From contig QCBP01000005.1 of NCBI GenBank assembly GCA_003279055.1, positions 35,034 through 99,033 of the forward strand: a DNA stretch of 64,000 nt. Direction: 5' to 3'. The notes under the pieces are model-generated. The model was given only the letters and a program-made list of their open reading frames with translations, searched no databases and was not told the DNA's origin. The DNA is from Prochlorococcus sp. AG-347-I21 (GTDB lineage: Bacteria > Cyanobacteriota > Cyanobacteriia > PCC-6307 > Cyanobiaceae). A program made the position numbers and the translations under genes. Below, piece after piece: positions 18,582-27,091 of this stretch; the stretch's first letter is position 1, and every line of letters begins with the position of its first letter.

Positions 18582-19322
18582 TTATAAGGAAGGCATCGAA
18601 AATAAGAGAAAATCTAAGTTTTTTTCAGTATCTATAGAAACATCATCATAATAATTAACTTCAAAACCCAAGCCATCTCCAGATTCGAGAAATATATTTG
18701 AATTAGAGTCTTTACTTTTTAATAAAAGATTACCTTCTATTATTTGTATCCAATTATATTTATCGATTTTTAATGGCAATTTTTTTTCTTTAATTGGCTT
18801 ATATTTACAACGCCATAAAGAGATACTTTGATTTAGAAAAAGCTTATTATTTTTACCTTCTTTGTAATTAAAAATAAGATTGTCCCACAACCTATCATTT
18901 AATGAAATTTGATCATATCGAGGTTTGATATTTTCTTTTTGAGGGTATATCCAAATCTGGAACAACTTACAGTTCTCATTTTCTTCATTCTTCTCGCTAT
19001 GAGAGATTCCAGTACCTGCAGACATAACTTGTACTTCATCTTTGTGAATTTTTCCAAGATTGTTTAAGGAGTCTCTATGAGTTATTGCTCCTTTTGTTAC
19101 GACAGTAATTATTTCCATATTTGCATGAGAATGTGTATTAAATCCTGAATTAGGAGAAATAATATCTTCGTTTATTACTCTAATTTTCCCAAAATTATCC
19201 CATTTTGGATCTCTATGTTCTGCGAAAGAAAAGGAATGCATCGAATTTAGCCATTCTCTAGTAGATCTAAATCTTTCGTGAGATTTTCTTATTTTAATAA
19301 TATTAAAAACCATCAAAATCAA
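18582..19322 (-). CDS. Pirin family protein
   Basis: 246 residues. Bicupin of the pirin family. The N-terminal cupin shows NSMHSFSFAEHRDPKWDNFG, GFNTHSHANMEIITVV with the metal-binding HxH...E pattern, then QVMSAGTGISHSEKN with the fourth ligand His. The C-terminal cupin is degraded in metal ligands, as usual in pirins. Bacterial pirins include quercetinase-like dioxygenases and regulators; role here unknown. Starts at residues 1 or 4 are both possible. Confidence 0.88.
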   Translation of the reverse strand: MILMVFNIIKIRKSHERFRSTREWLNSMHSFSFAEHRDPKWDNFGKIRVINEDIISPNSGFNTHSHANMEIITVVTKGAITHRDSLNNLGKIHKDEVQVMSAGTGISHSEKNEENENCKLFQIWIYPQKENIKPRYDQISLNDRLWDNLIFNYKEGKNNKLFLNQSISLWRCKYKPIKEKKLPLKIDKYNWIQIIEGNLLLKSKDSNSNIFLESGDGLGFEVNYYDDVSIDTEKNLDFLLFSMPSL

Positions 19323-19409
19323 ATAGAATAAAAAAATTCTAAATAATTAGAAAAATATTTGTAAAATTTTTTTGATAAATTATTTCTAAAAAAAAGGCAA
19401 ATATCAAAT

Positions 19410-19538
19410 TTAAGAATTTATTTTACTCTGAGCCTTATTAGCCTTTATCAATATTTTTTGTGCTTCATCTCTTGTAAGGCATTTTTCTGCTTTTACATTT
19501 AAGTTTTTAAGTTTTTGCAGTTGCTTGGTCTTACTCAT
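19410..19538 (-). CDS. 42-aa basic microprotein
   Basis: ATG at 19538 (minus) opens MSKTKQLQKLKNLNVKAEK, continuing CLTRDEAQKILIKANKAQSK. Lys-rich, helical, with one Cys. It lies between the divergent-oriented pirin and DUF1643 genes on the same strand. Codon use is like its neighbours. A plausible small gene with no known function. Confidence 0.5.
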   Translation of the reverse strand: MSKTKQLQKLKNLNVKAEKCLTRDEAQKILIKANKAQSKINS

Positions 19539-19603
19539 AATTTAACCCGATCTTAAAGAGATTTTAACATAAGTTTAAAATAATTGCCTCTTAAACCTTT
19601 GCA

Positions 19604-20146
19604 TCAAATCGTTTTTAAAGCTTTGAGAATGGAATTATCAGAACAATATAGAGGATGTATTGGATTATCTTTGATTGTTTTCTTAATTAAAAGCGGTCCA
19701 AGAGGATTATCAAAATTATTTTTTCTGATTGAGTTATATTGCATTATTTTTTTTAATATTCTTTTATTTCTATTTAGAAATTTCCCTTTGTTACCCCAAC
19801 CTAACCACAAATCACAATTTTTATTTTCAGACCAGTGTTTTAAGTTTTTATAAATATGATTATTGTTTAAATACCCAACAGGGTTTTTGTGATTAAAGAG
19901 TCTTCCTGGATTACTTGAAATAAGAGCAAATAAATTGATTAATTTAACTTTGCCATAATTATTATTTTTCGAGATTTTAATTATCTTTTTTGTTGTATTA
20001 TCCAAGAAAACTGCATCTGAAAATGAAGGATTTAGACCAATAAAAATAATCTCTTTTTTAGATTTAGAAATCTTATAACTTAAACTCCATCTATATAGTT
20101 TGTTAGCACTTATTAAACAATTTCTTTCTAGAAATAAATTATTCAA
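19604..20146 (-). CDS. DUF1643 domain protein
   Basis: 180 residues. The DUF1643 pattern is visible: YRWSLSYKISKSKKEIIFIGLNPSFSDAVFLDNTTKKIIKI (split here: IGLNPSFSDAVFLDNTTKK), VKLINLFALISSNPGRLF, and WLGWGNKGKFLNRNKRIL. The family function is unknown. Its ATG overlaps the stop of the upstream DUF2214 gene (4 bp), so the two are translationally coupled. Confidence 0.75.
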   Translation of the reverse strand: MNNLFLERNCLISANKLYRWSLSYKISKSKKEIIFIGLNPSFSDAVFLDNTTKKIIKISKNNNYGKVKLINLFALISSNPGRLFNHKNPVGYLNNNHIYKNLKHWSENKNCDLWLGWGNKGKFLNRNKRILKKIMQYNSIRKNNFDNPLGPLLIKKTIKDNPIHPLYCSDNSILKALKTI

Positions 20147-20634
20147 CCTAAACCTACACCTCTAGCCATGAGAGTGGCAAACAAAGGTATTGTTGCAAAT
20201 CCCACTAATTCAGTTGTAATGATTAGTCTGAACCTCTTGACTAGATTTTCAGATATTTCAGGTAACTTATTCTTACTTAATGGAATGGCCCATAAGATAT
20301 AAGTTGTTGTTGGATATAAAGAAAGTAATCCCACCAAAATGTAAAGAGAAACTTTTATCCAAAAAACAGGATTACCTGTATAAAAATCACCCCCTTGACC
20401 AAAATACTTAACACGCAAAATCCCAGTAACCAATATAGCAACTCCTGCTAAACCATAAACCACATCTGCAATTATCATTGAGATCGTCTCATTTCTATTA
20501 AGACCTACTTTGAGAGTCAATCTTTCAAACAAAAGAGAACCGAAACACAATATTATTCCTAAATAATGAACATATGCTACTAATGCACTTTTAGCAATTG
20601 CACCTGTCAATAAAGTTCCTAATAACATTTTCAA
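20143..20634 (-). CDS. DUF2214 family membrane protein
   Basis: 163 residues with four predicted membrane helices: AIAKSALVAYVHYLGIILCFG, IADVVYGLAGVAILVTGILR, WIKVSLYILVGLLSLYPTTT and LVGFATIPLFATLMARG. The YVHYLG and GILRVKYFGQG motifs fit the DUF2214 family of small cyanobacterial/proteobacterial membrane proteins, with His residues in helix 1 that might bind haem. Function unknown. Coupled to the DUF1643 gene. Confidence 0.8.
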   Translation of the reverse strand: MKMLLGTLLTGAIAKSALVAYVHYLGIILCFGSLLFERLTLKVGLNRNETISMIIADVVYGLAGVAILVTGILRVKYFGQGGDFYTGNPVFWIKVSLYILVGLLSLYPTTTYILWAIPLSKNKLPEISENLVKRFRLIITTELVGFATIPLFATLMARGVGLG

Positions 20635-20716
20635 GTCAAAATTTATACAATACTAACCACCAAATAAAGAATTTGTTTAGAAAATAAATTAAACAATAAA
20701 AAGTCAGGTATTGAAT

Positions 20717-21466
20717 CTAGGACTCTAAAAACCTTTTTTGACCATCTTCAAAGAAATCTTTTTTATTCCATACTTCGATTACATCTGGGAAATGTTTTTC
20801 CATACAATTATCACAAACCCCATGACTGAATCTAATATCACTAATTTTCGAAAGATATTTTTCTAAATGCATCCAATCGCCCTCCTTATTTTTCACTTCT
20901 CTGCAATATGAACAGACAGATAAAATACCTTCCTGTTTGTGCAAGTTAGATAAAGCATCTAGCAAGTTCAATGACTTTTTTCTAAGCTCTAAAAATGAAA
21001 CTATTTGCTTGGATAATAATTCCATAATATTGAATTGTTGTGTAGTTAGATTTCCTGGCTTTCTGTCTATTACACAAAGAGTTCCAAGTTTATTACCATC
21101 ACTATTTCTAAGGGGAAAACCTGCATAAAAACGAATCTTGGGGTCTCCTGTTACCAATGGATTATTTATAAACCTTTCATCTTGGAAAGCATCATTAATA
21201 ATTAATGGACTATTTTCTTTTATTGCATGGGTACAAAAAGACCAATCTCTTCTAGTTTCTGATATTTGAAGTCCTATTTTAGATTTAAACCATTGTTTAT
21301 CTTTGTCTACCAATGTCATTAAAGAAATAGGCACATTACAGGTTGTAGCAGCAATTTTTGTAATATCGTCATAACATGATTCTGGCTTGGTTCCCAAAAT
21401 CCTATATTCTGCTAAAGCTTTTAATCTCCTTTCCTCTTCTTCTTTTTTTGATACAAGATTCTGCAT
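20717..21466 (-). CDS. GAF domain protein with C-terminal zinc-ribbon-like motif
   Basis: 249 residues. GAF domain about residues 20-165: YDDITKIAATTCNVPISLMTL, KQWFKSKIGLQISETRRDWSFC, PRIRFYAGFPLRNSDG-like sequence and GTLCVIDRKPG. A Cys-rich tail follows (SVCSYCREVKNKEGDWMHLE ... FSHGVCDNCMEKHFPDV), a CxxC...CxxC unit that in sensor kinases follows PAS/GAF modules and precedes the kinase. No kinase or cyclase output domain is present, so it may act as a stand-alone sensor or regulator. Confidence 0.85.
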   Translation of the reverse strand: MQNLVSKKEEEERRLKALAEYRILGTKPESCYDDITKIAATTCNVPISLMTLVDKDKQWFKSKIGLQISETRRDWSFCTHAIKENSPLIINDAFQDERFINNPLVTGDPKIRFYAGFPLRNSDGNKLGTLCVIDRKPGNLTTQQFNIMELLSKQIVSFLELRKKSLNLLDALSNLHKQEGILSVCSYCREVKNKEGDWMHLEKYLSKISDIRFSHGVCDNCMEKHFPDVIEVWNKKDFFEDGQKRFLES

Positions 21467-21585
21467 TAATCTTCACCAATAATTAAAACTTTAAAATTAA
21501 AGTTTCTCCAAAAAACTTTTTCCGTCTAATACTTAATAAAAAAAAGATAAACTTATTGAATTGTTACTTACTGATTTATTACTTA

Positions 21586-22830
21586 TTAATTTATTATTGT
21601 TTGATTTAACTTTGAGACTGCCATCCCAGCGATCCATCCACTTGTCCAACAATGTTGAAAATTAAATCCACCAGTGATCCCATCAACATCCAAAACTTCT
21701 CCAGAAAAAAATAACCCTGGACAAATTAAGCTCTCCATACTTTTAAAATTAACCTCATTAATTTTTACGCCTCCAGAAGTAACAAATTCCTCTCCAAATG
21801 GACCTTTGCCCGAAATTATGTATTTATCCCTCATTAGAGTATTTATCATTTTCTCTCTTTCATCCGCCAGTAAATCAGCCCACTTTTTCTCTTTATCAAT
21901 ACCTATTTTCTTTAATAAAAAAATCCATAATCTTTTTGTTAATAGTGGAACAGGTCTACTATTAATAAGATTCACCTTGCCTTTATTTAATCTTAAATAA
22001 TTAATTTTTTCTTTTAAATCCTCATAACTTAAAGAAGACCATTTAATGATTAAATTAAATTTATATTTTTGGCTATAAAGTTCCCTTGCTGCAATTGATG
22101 AAAGTTTTAATATTGCTGGCCCACTAAACCCCCAATGCGTTATTAGTAAATCGCCTCTATTTTGAAAATTCTTATTATTTAAATTAATTTCTATATCTAT
22201 ACCCCTTATCGATACCCCACTACATTCATCCAAATTTGGTTCTTTTGTGGAAAAAGTAAAAAGCGATGGTACAGGTTTAACAATAGTGTGTCCAAGATTT
22301 TGAGCTAATTTATATCCGCTTGGATTACCTCCAGTTGAAAGAATAATATTTTTTGCAGTTACCTTTGCTTTTTTAAGACTAAAAATATTAAATATATTAT
22401 CTGGAGTTTTTGCAATTTCTTTTACAAAAAATTTTGTTAGTATCTCTACGTTTTTTGATAAAGCACTTTTTCTCAAACAATCAATAACATCTGAAGAAGA
22501 ATTAGAAACTGGGAATACTCTTAGATCTTCCTCAATTTTTAATTTTAAACCTCTTTTCTCAAACCAATCGTATACATCTCCAGCAGCAAAACGATTAAAT
22601 GATTCCAAGAGCTGAATTCCACCTCTGGGGTAATTCTCAATTAGTTCATTCGGTATCCATGTCGCATTAGTGACGTTACATCTTCCCCCTCCACTAATCC
22701 TTACTTTCTCCATAAGTTTTGCAGTGCCCTCAAGAATTATTATTCTTTTTACTCCATTTTCAGCAGCAGTTACTGCTGTCATAAAACCGGCTGCACCGCC
22801 TCCAACAACTGCTAAATCAAAAGGTTCCAA
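21586..22830 (-). CDS. NAD(P)/FAD-dependent oxidoreductase, HI0933/BaiN family
   Basis: 414 residues. The N-terminal FAD motif DLAVVGGGAAGFMTAVTAAE, then RISGGGRCNVTNATW (diagnostic of the HI0933-like family), ILSTGGNPSGYKLAQNLGH, LLITHWGFSGPAILKLS and the C-terminal GEVLDVDGITGGFNFQHCW. Full length, all motifs intact. The family binds FAD; reported relatives act on bile-acid or menaquinone-type substrates, and the reaction in cyanobacteria is unknown. Confidence 0.9.
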   Translation of the reverse strand: MEPFDLAVVGGGAAGFMTAVTAAENGVKRIIILEGTAKLMEKVRISGGGRCNVTNATWIPNELIENYPRGGIQLLESFNRFAAGDVYDWFEKRGLKLKIEEDLRVFPVSNSSSDVIDCLRKSALSKNVEILTKFFVKEIAKTPDNIFNIFSLKKAKVTAKNIILSTGGNPSGYKLAQNLGHTIVKPVPSLFTFSTKEPNLDECSGVSIRGIDIEINLNNKNFQNRGDLLITHWGFSGPAILKLSSIAARELYSQKYKFNLIIKWSSLSYEDLKEKINYLRLNKGKVNLINSRPVPLLTKRLWIFLLKKIGIDKEKKWADLLADEREKMINTLMRDKYIISGKGPFGEEFVTSGGVKINEVNFKSMESLICPGLFFSGEVLDVDGITGGFNFQHCWTSGWIAGMAVSKLNQTIIN

Positions 22831-23015
22831 AAACTTATTATTTAATTTGCTTCAATCTGATAATAGCAAGTAGTTATAAAGAAAAATTAGTCCAAAAACC
22901 ATAAAAAAATAAATATAAAACTTTAAAACTACATAATAAATAGCTACGATTCGCTAATTTTTAAATTTCTATAAAAATCAACACAGTCGTTATTTTTATG
23001 CTTTAAGTTAATTAA

Positions 23016-23252
23016 ATGAGTTTGTTATTTTCTTACGTTAAATATTCTGAGGCCAGTTTTCCTATGACTGGTCAATATACTGCTCTTCTTTTAATAACTT
23101 CTGTTATTTGGGTTCTACTTTGGTTTGGATATAGACAAAATAAGATAAATGATGAGATCAAGAAAAAAGAAAAAGAAGAAAGAATTAATGCGAAAGTTCA
23201 AAGAAGAAAGAAGTTAGAGAGTTTGTACCCTAGTAATAGAAAAACTGTTTAA
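23016..23252 (+). CDS. Small membrane protein with charged coiled-coil tail
   Basis: 78 residues. One membrane helix (about residues 21-39, TALLLITSVIWVLLWFGY) followed by a highly charged tail, KINDEIKKKEKEERINAKVQ and RRKKLESLYP. An internal ATG (residue 17) is an alternative start. No family known to me. It begins the microprotein-rich stretch. Confidence 0.6.
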   Translation: MSLLFSYVKYSEASFPMTGQYTALLLITSVIWVLLWFGYRQNKINDEIKKKEKEERINAKVQRRKKLESLYPSNRKTV

Positions 23253-23270
23253 AAAAACTATTTTAGAAAC

Positions 23271-23369
23271 ATGAAAAAAAATAATTTCAAATCACTAATT
23301 CAGTACTTACCGGGTGTTTTGATTCTTATTTATGTATTCTTTTTAGCATTTACTCAATTTATAAAATAA
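23271..23369 (+). CDS. 32-aa single-helix microprotein
   Basis: ATG 23271 opens MKKNNFKSLIQYLPGVLILI followed by YVFFLAFTQFIK: a basic N-terminus and one membrane helix. It starts 18 bp after the preceding small membrane protein gene in the same direction, so they may be co-transcribed. Too short to classify. Confidence 0.45.
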   Translation: MKKNNFKSLIQYLPGVLILIYVFFLAFTQFIK

Positions 23370-23390
23370 AATTTTTAAAAATTATACGTT

Positions 23391-24263
23391 TTGATTGGAA
23401 TCCTTTCTGCTTTTGGAGCTGCTACATCTTGGACATATGCGTGCTTTATTTGGCGCTCGCAAACTCAAAAATATAAATCAATAGATATTAATTTAATAAA
23501 AAATATAATAGCTTTTTTAATTTTTATACCTGCTTTTATAAATCTAAGTTCTACAACTGAATTAAAAAACATATTTATCCTACTAATTAGTGGAATAATA
23601 GGTATTGGTTTAGGTGATACCTTCTATTTAAAGTCACTACAAACAATTGGCACAAGAAAAACTTTATCTATAGAAACTCTTTCTCCGTTAATGGCAGCTT
23701 TATCAGGGGAATTTTTTATTAATGAAAATTTAACAACTAAATCATGGGTTGGGATAATTATAGTAACGATTTCGCTATTCATAATTCTCAGAAAAGGTAA
23801 CGATTTTAAAGAGGAAAAATCCTCTTTCTCAGAAAAAAATAACTTTAAGATTTTTGCTTTTCCTTTTTTATCAGTTTTATGTGCTGTTCTTGGAGGTCTT
23901 TTATCAAGGATGGTTTTCCTTCAAAGCAATTTATCTCCTTTCCTTACAACTGAAATAAGATTATTAGGTGCAATAATTTTTTTAATTAGTCTTAAAGGAT
24001 TTAAAGTTAATTTTTACTTAAAAAACTTAGACAAAAAAGAACAAAAAAGATTTTTAATTTCAATACTTCTTGGAACAAATGTAGGAATATTTCTACAACA
24101 AGTTGTGTTTAAAACCCTTCCCATAGGAATAGGATGGTCTTTATTAAGCATATCTCCAGTAATTTCCTTATTTTTTGCTAAGACTGAGGAAAGAGAAATT
24201 ACCAAAAAAATAATATTTTTTACTTGTTTTTTATTTTTTGGCTTGACATTAATAATTCTTTAA
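23391..24263 (+). CDS. DMT-superfamily transporter (EamA-like)
   Basis: 290 residues from a TTG start. Ten predicted helices in two EamA halves: FGAATSWTYACFIWRSQTQK at the start, the half-end ETLSPLMAALSGEFFINENL followed by GIIIVTISLFIILRKG, and a second half ending in GIGWSLLSISPVISLFFAK. It is an inner-membrane transporter of the drug/metabolite exporter type; substrate unknown. Confidence 0.85.
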   Translation: MIGILSAFGAATSWTYACFIWRSQTQKYKSIDINLIKNIIAFLIFIPAFINLSSTTELKNIFILLISGIIGIGLGDTFYLKSLQTIGTRKTLSIETLSPLMAALSGEFFINENLTTKSWVGIIIVTISLFIILRKGNDFKEEKSSFSEKNNFKIFAFPFLSVLCAVLGGLLSRMVFLQSNLSPFLTTEIRLLGAIIFLISLKGFKVNFYLKNLDKKEQKRFLISILLGTNVGIFLQQVVFKTLPIGIGWSLLSISPVISLFFAKTEEREITKKIIFFTCFLFFGLTLIIL

Positions 24264-24340
24264 TCTCTGAGTTAATGTAAAAAATACTCATGTTAATAAA
24301 AATCAAATTAAATAAAATTACCCTATAAACACTCAAAACA

Positions 24341-24463
24341 ATGAAAGCATTAAAGAAAAAAAGACTCGGCACATTAGAAGTTTATGTTATTTTTTTAAGC
24401 TGCATTTATGCAGGCTTTATAGGTTATAAATCTCTATTAAATGTTTTATTTACTTGGAATTAA
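24341..24463 (+). CDS. 40-aa single-helix microprotein
   Basis: ATG 24341 opens MKALKKKRLGTLEVYVIFLS and ends GYKSLLNVLFTWN, with a helix over VYVIFLSCIYAGFIGY. Its end overlaps the convergent microprotein at 24460-24594 by 4 bp. Function unknown. Confidence 0.45.
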   Translation: MKALKKKRLGTLEVYVIFLSCIYAGFIGYKSLLNVLFTWN

Positions 24464-24594
24464 TTAATTCTTTCTAATGATTTAATCAACTTACCTCCAT
24501 CTTGGTCATCATCATCATTTGAAGCGAAAAATAAAAAAAATATTCCTAAAGAAGCTATAGATAGCGAAATTGACAATACAGAAAGCTCATCCAT
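24460..24594 (-). CDS. 44-aa membrane microprotein with DDDDQDGGKLI tail
   Basis: ATG 24594 (minus) opens MDELSVLSISLSIASLGIFF: a helix, then the acidic tail SNDDDDQDGGKLIKSLERIN. The tail is shared with the protein at 25730-25912 (DDQDGGMLIPAYSR), so the acidic DDQDGGxLI motif is a common element. Such acidic glycine tails occur in small thylakoid-associated proteins, but no function is known. Confidence 0.55.
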   Translation of the reverse strand: MDELSVLSISLSIASLGIFFLFFASNDDDDQDGGKLIKSLERIN

Positions 24595-24713
24595 AAATTA
24601 GAAATTTTTTTTATGATAAACGAAAAAAAATAAAAGACAGTAAAGAAATACACATTCTCGAAAATAAATATTTCTTTTATTTGTAAAATGAAAAAACATA
24701 TCCGAACTATTTC

Positions 24714-24989
24714 GTGAAAGTTCTAATAACTTCCCCCTGTAGTGCAAGCGTAATAATTCAGTATGGAATAAAAAGTTGGCCTATTTGGGAATGTGAGCCA
24801 AGCAAATTTCAATGGAATTACGATGATAAGGAAATTTGCTTAATTATTGAAGGTCAAGCGAAAATAAGTACCCAAAAAGGTGCCATCTACTTGATTAAAG
24901 CTGGAGATCTAGTTGAGTTTCCTGCTGGACTTAACTGCGAATGGGAAGTAACCAAAAGTATTAAAAAACATTATCGATTGGGTAGCTAA
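24714..24989 (+). CDS. Cupin domain protein (DUF861/Cupin_3 type)
   Basis: 91 residues from GTG 24714. A single small cupin: KSWPIWECEPSKFQWNYDDK, EICLIIEGQAKISTQ, YLIKAGDLVEFPAGLNCEWEV. This is the EutQ/(S)-ureidoglycine-like cupin subgroup with the ExC and GDxVxFPxG motifs. Metal ligands are not classical, as usual in this subgroup. Function unknown. Confidence 0.75.
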   Translation: MKVLITSPCSASVIIQYGIKSWPIWECEPSKFQWNYDDKEICLIIEGQAKISTQKGAIYLIKAGDLVEFPAGLNCEWEVTKSIKKHYRLGS

Positions 24990-25078
24990 ATTTAAGAAAA
25001 AAGATTTTCTTCTTTACTGTTAAGTCAATGTAGATAAAATATGGTTAATAAATAATTTTCAAGAAGAAAACTAATATT

Positions 25079-25249
25079 ATGCCTTTTACTGATCAAGAAT
25101 ATTTTGAGGTTATTGAAAAAAACGAAATAGTAAAAAAGGCCTTTGAAAATATTAAGCAAATTTGCATTGATTTACAAAAACAAACAAATTGTCCTGAATC
25201 GGATCTAGAAGATTTTCTTGAATTTATTTCTAAACAATGGAATAAGTAA
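25079..25249 (+). CDS. 56-aa soluble microprotein
   Basis: ATG 25079 opens MPFTDQEYFEVIEKNEIVKK and ends SDLEDFLEFISKQWNK. Acidic and helical with two Cys (ICID, TNCPE). It has a fair GAAGAA ribosome site upstream. No family recognised. Confidence 0.55.
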   Translation: MPFTDQEYFEVIEKNEIVKKAFENIKQICIDLQKQTNCPESDLEDFLEFISKQWNK

Positions 25250-25313
25250 TAATTTAGAAGCCCTTTAAATACAAAATTTAAAAATTCAATCTAGTTTTCT
25301 GAGACAAAAAGTT

Positions 25314-25445
25314 CTAATCTAATTCCTTTTTTGGTTTTGTATTGATACTGGAAGTTCCCTTAGCAGCAGAAACGAAGAAAAAGAAGCCTACAATTCCTGA
25401 TATACCAAATATCGCAGCCAAAGGATCAAAAGTGAAAGAAAACAT
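25314..25445 (-). CDS. 43-aa membrane microprotein
   Basis: ATG 25445 (minus) opens MFSFTFDPLAAIFGISGIVG followed by FFFFVSAAKGTSS and a short polar tail ending KPKKELD. One membrane helix. The pattern (DPLAAIFGISGIVGFFFFV) resembles small photosystem-type subunits in look only. Function unknown. Confidence 0.55.
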   Translation of the reverse strand: MFSFTFDPLAAIFGISGIVGFFFFVSAAKGTSSINTKPKKELD

Positions 25446-25729
25446 AGAATTTATAAAATCAAGATAAATAATAGTTTTTGAATCAAAATTCTACAATTAT
25501 TGTTAAGTATAAAAAATAACAATCGCGCGATTCATTATGTCATTATTAGTTTCTCAGTAGGTTCAAAGAAATTATTATTCAAATTGATTTTAAGAATAAA
25601 AATATCAATACAAACCAAAGATCTATTCGTGCTAAAGAGAAAAGTTTTTAAAAAATATTTATAGAAATATTGAATAAAACACTACCCAGAGGATCCACAA
25701 TTGTTGTTTCTTTAGATTAATATCAGATC

Positions 25730-25912
25730 ATGACAGAATTTTATTCAGCTTCTTCCTCAGTAAGTCCTTTTACAGTGATATTATGGTGCCTTTATCCAGT
25801 AGCTGTACTTGTAATTATTGAATTACTACTGGGGGGTGGGTTTGATGACGACAATAATGACGATCAAGATGGTGGAATGCTAATACCTGCTTACTCTAGA
25901 GCAGACATTTGA
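25730..25912 (+). CDS. 60-aa membrane microprotein with acidic DDQDGG tail
   Basis: ATG 25730 opens MTEFYSASSSVSPFTVILWC. A membrane helix (VILWCLYPVAVLVIIELLLG) is followed by FDDDNNDDQDGGMLIPAYSR. The tail matches that of the protein at 24460-24594. It could bind divalent cations at the membrane surface, which is a guess. Confidence 0.65.
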   Translation: MTEFYSASSSVSPFTVILWCLYPVAVLVIIELLLGGGFDDDNNDDQDGGMLIPAYSRADI

Positions 25913-25949
25913 ATTTTTAAATTAAAGACTCATAAAGAATTTAATTAAA

Positions 25950-26090
25950 TTGGCCAATAATCTTGATACAACTCATATCTCTCTAATTACACTTTCCATC
26001 ATTATGATTTCCTCTTTAACCTTGCTCGTCTTAAGAACTCTTAAGGAAGGTAGAAAAGCTTTAACAGAAATAAATAAGGATAGATCGTGA
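25950..26090 (+). CDS. 46-aa membrane microprotein
   Basis: TTG 25950 opens MANNLDTTHISLITLSIIMI with a helix through SSLTLLVLRTL and a basic tail KEGRKALTEINKDRS. It begins 37 bp after the preceding microprotein and may share its transcript. Function unknown. Confidence 0.5.
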   Translation: MANNLDTTHISLITLSIIMISSLTLLVLRTLKEGRKALTEINKDRS

Positions 26091-26335
26091 AATACAATAA
26101 ACATTTAAGTATGTAGAATTTGATTAGATTTATAAAACTCTAAGATCTATAAGTTTTACTAAATATATAAATATATTCCAAAAATTTAAAACTTTTCATT
26201 CTCAAAGTTTGGAAAAGCATAAAAAACTTAAATAAATACTAGAATTTGTTTGATTCCCAAGTCAAAAAATTTGCCAATCTGTTTAAATCCCATTTTTATG
26301 AAAGGCTCTCTTTGTTATTACTTTAATAAATAAAA

Positions 26336-26431
26336 ATGCATCTAAATTCTTTACTTTATATTTGTTCTATATCTTTATTCATTTATATAATGGCGCTCTT
26401 TTGGAGAGACTTGCCAAATCAAAAAAAGTAA
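26336..26431 (+). CDS. 31-aa single-helix microprotein
   Basis: ATG 26336 opens MHLNSLLYICSISLFIYIMA and ends LFWRDLPNQKK. One helix then a short polar end. The size and form match the many other tiny membrane proteins nearby. Evidence is only the frame and composition. Confidence 0.35.
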   Translation: MHLNSLLYICSISLFIYIMALFWRDLPNQKK

Positions 26432-26513
26432 ATAAATAATTAATATTAAATTTATTGCTTATCAAAATAAATTGAGTTATTAATTTAATATTGGATTTAA
26501 TTTTTTTATATAA

Positions 26514-26678
26514 ATGCTAAAAGAATCTTCAAATAACAATAACAAAAATATATTCTCAGAAACTACAAGTATTGAAAAAGAAAAGATGATTTGCAAAGAC
26601 GGATTCTGCTCATTACCAAATCGAGATGAGCTCCCAAAACAAGATTCAAATGATATGAATTTATTTGATCCTATTTAG
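26514..26678 (+). CDS. 54-aa microprotein with CKDGFC motif
   Basis: ATG 26514 opens MLKESSNNNNKNIFSETTSI. The C-terminal half holds EKMICKDGFCSLPNRDELPK and ends LFDPI. The CxxxxC pair followed by SLPN is suggestive of a small redox or metal-binding motif. No family named. Confidence 0.5.
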   Translation: MLKESSNNNNKNIFSETTSIEKEKMICKDGFCSLPNRDELPKQDSNDMNLFDPI

Positions 26679-26746
26679 TAAATAAAAAACATTTTGAGAA
26701 ATTGAAGATTAAATTGATAGTATTAAATTCTTTGAATTTTTAATAT

Positions 26747-27070
26747 ATGCTTAATAACTTTTTTAATGCATATAAAGAGTTTTGGATTAAAGCTACAGAA
26801 TTCAAGGGACTCACATCTCGATCAGACTGGTGGTTAGTTCAATTAGCAAATCTTATAATTTCTTTACTAACTATTCCAATATTTTTAAAAACGTTTGGTT
26901 TCAATGCTTATGGATTAGTTTGTGTCATTCCTCAAATAGCTATTGATATAAGAAGAATCAGAGACTTTGGAAAAGATTGGAAATGGATCTTTATTAATTT
27001 AATACCTATCTTCGGATGGATCTTGTGGTTCATCTGGCTAGGCTTTGGTAAGACTGGTAATGGAAAATAA
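26747..27070 (+). CDS. DUF805 family membrane protein
   Basis: 107 residues. The DUF805 pattern is FKGLTSRSDWWLVQLANLII (F.GR..R..FW motif), then IPQIAIDIRRIRDFGKDW (RRLHD-like) and IPIFGWILWFIWLGFGKTG. Three or four membrane helices. Inner-membrane protein of unknown function; normal length for the family. Confidence 0.88.
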   Translation: MLNNFFNAYKEFWIKATEFKGLTSRSDWWLVQLANLIISLLTIPIFLKTFGFNAYGLVCVIPQIAIDIRRIRDFGKDWKWIFINLIPIFGWILWFIWLGFGKTGNGK

Positions 27071-27091
27071 ACTTATATAGAAATTAACTAC

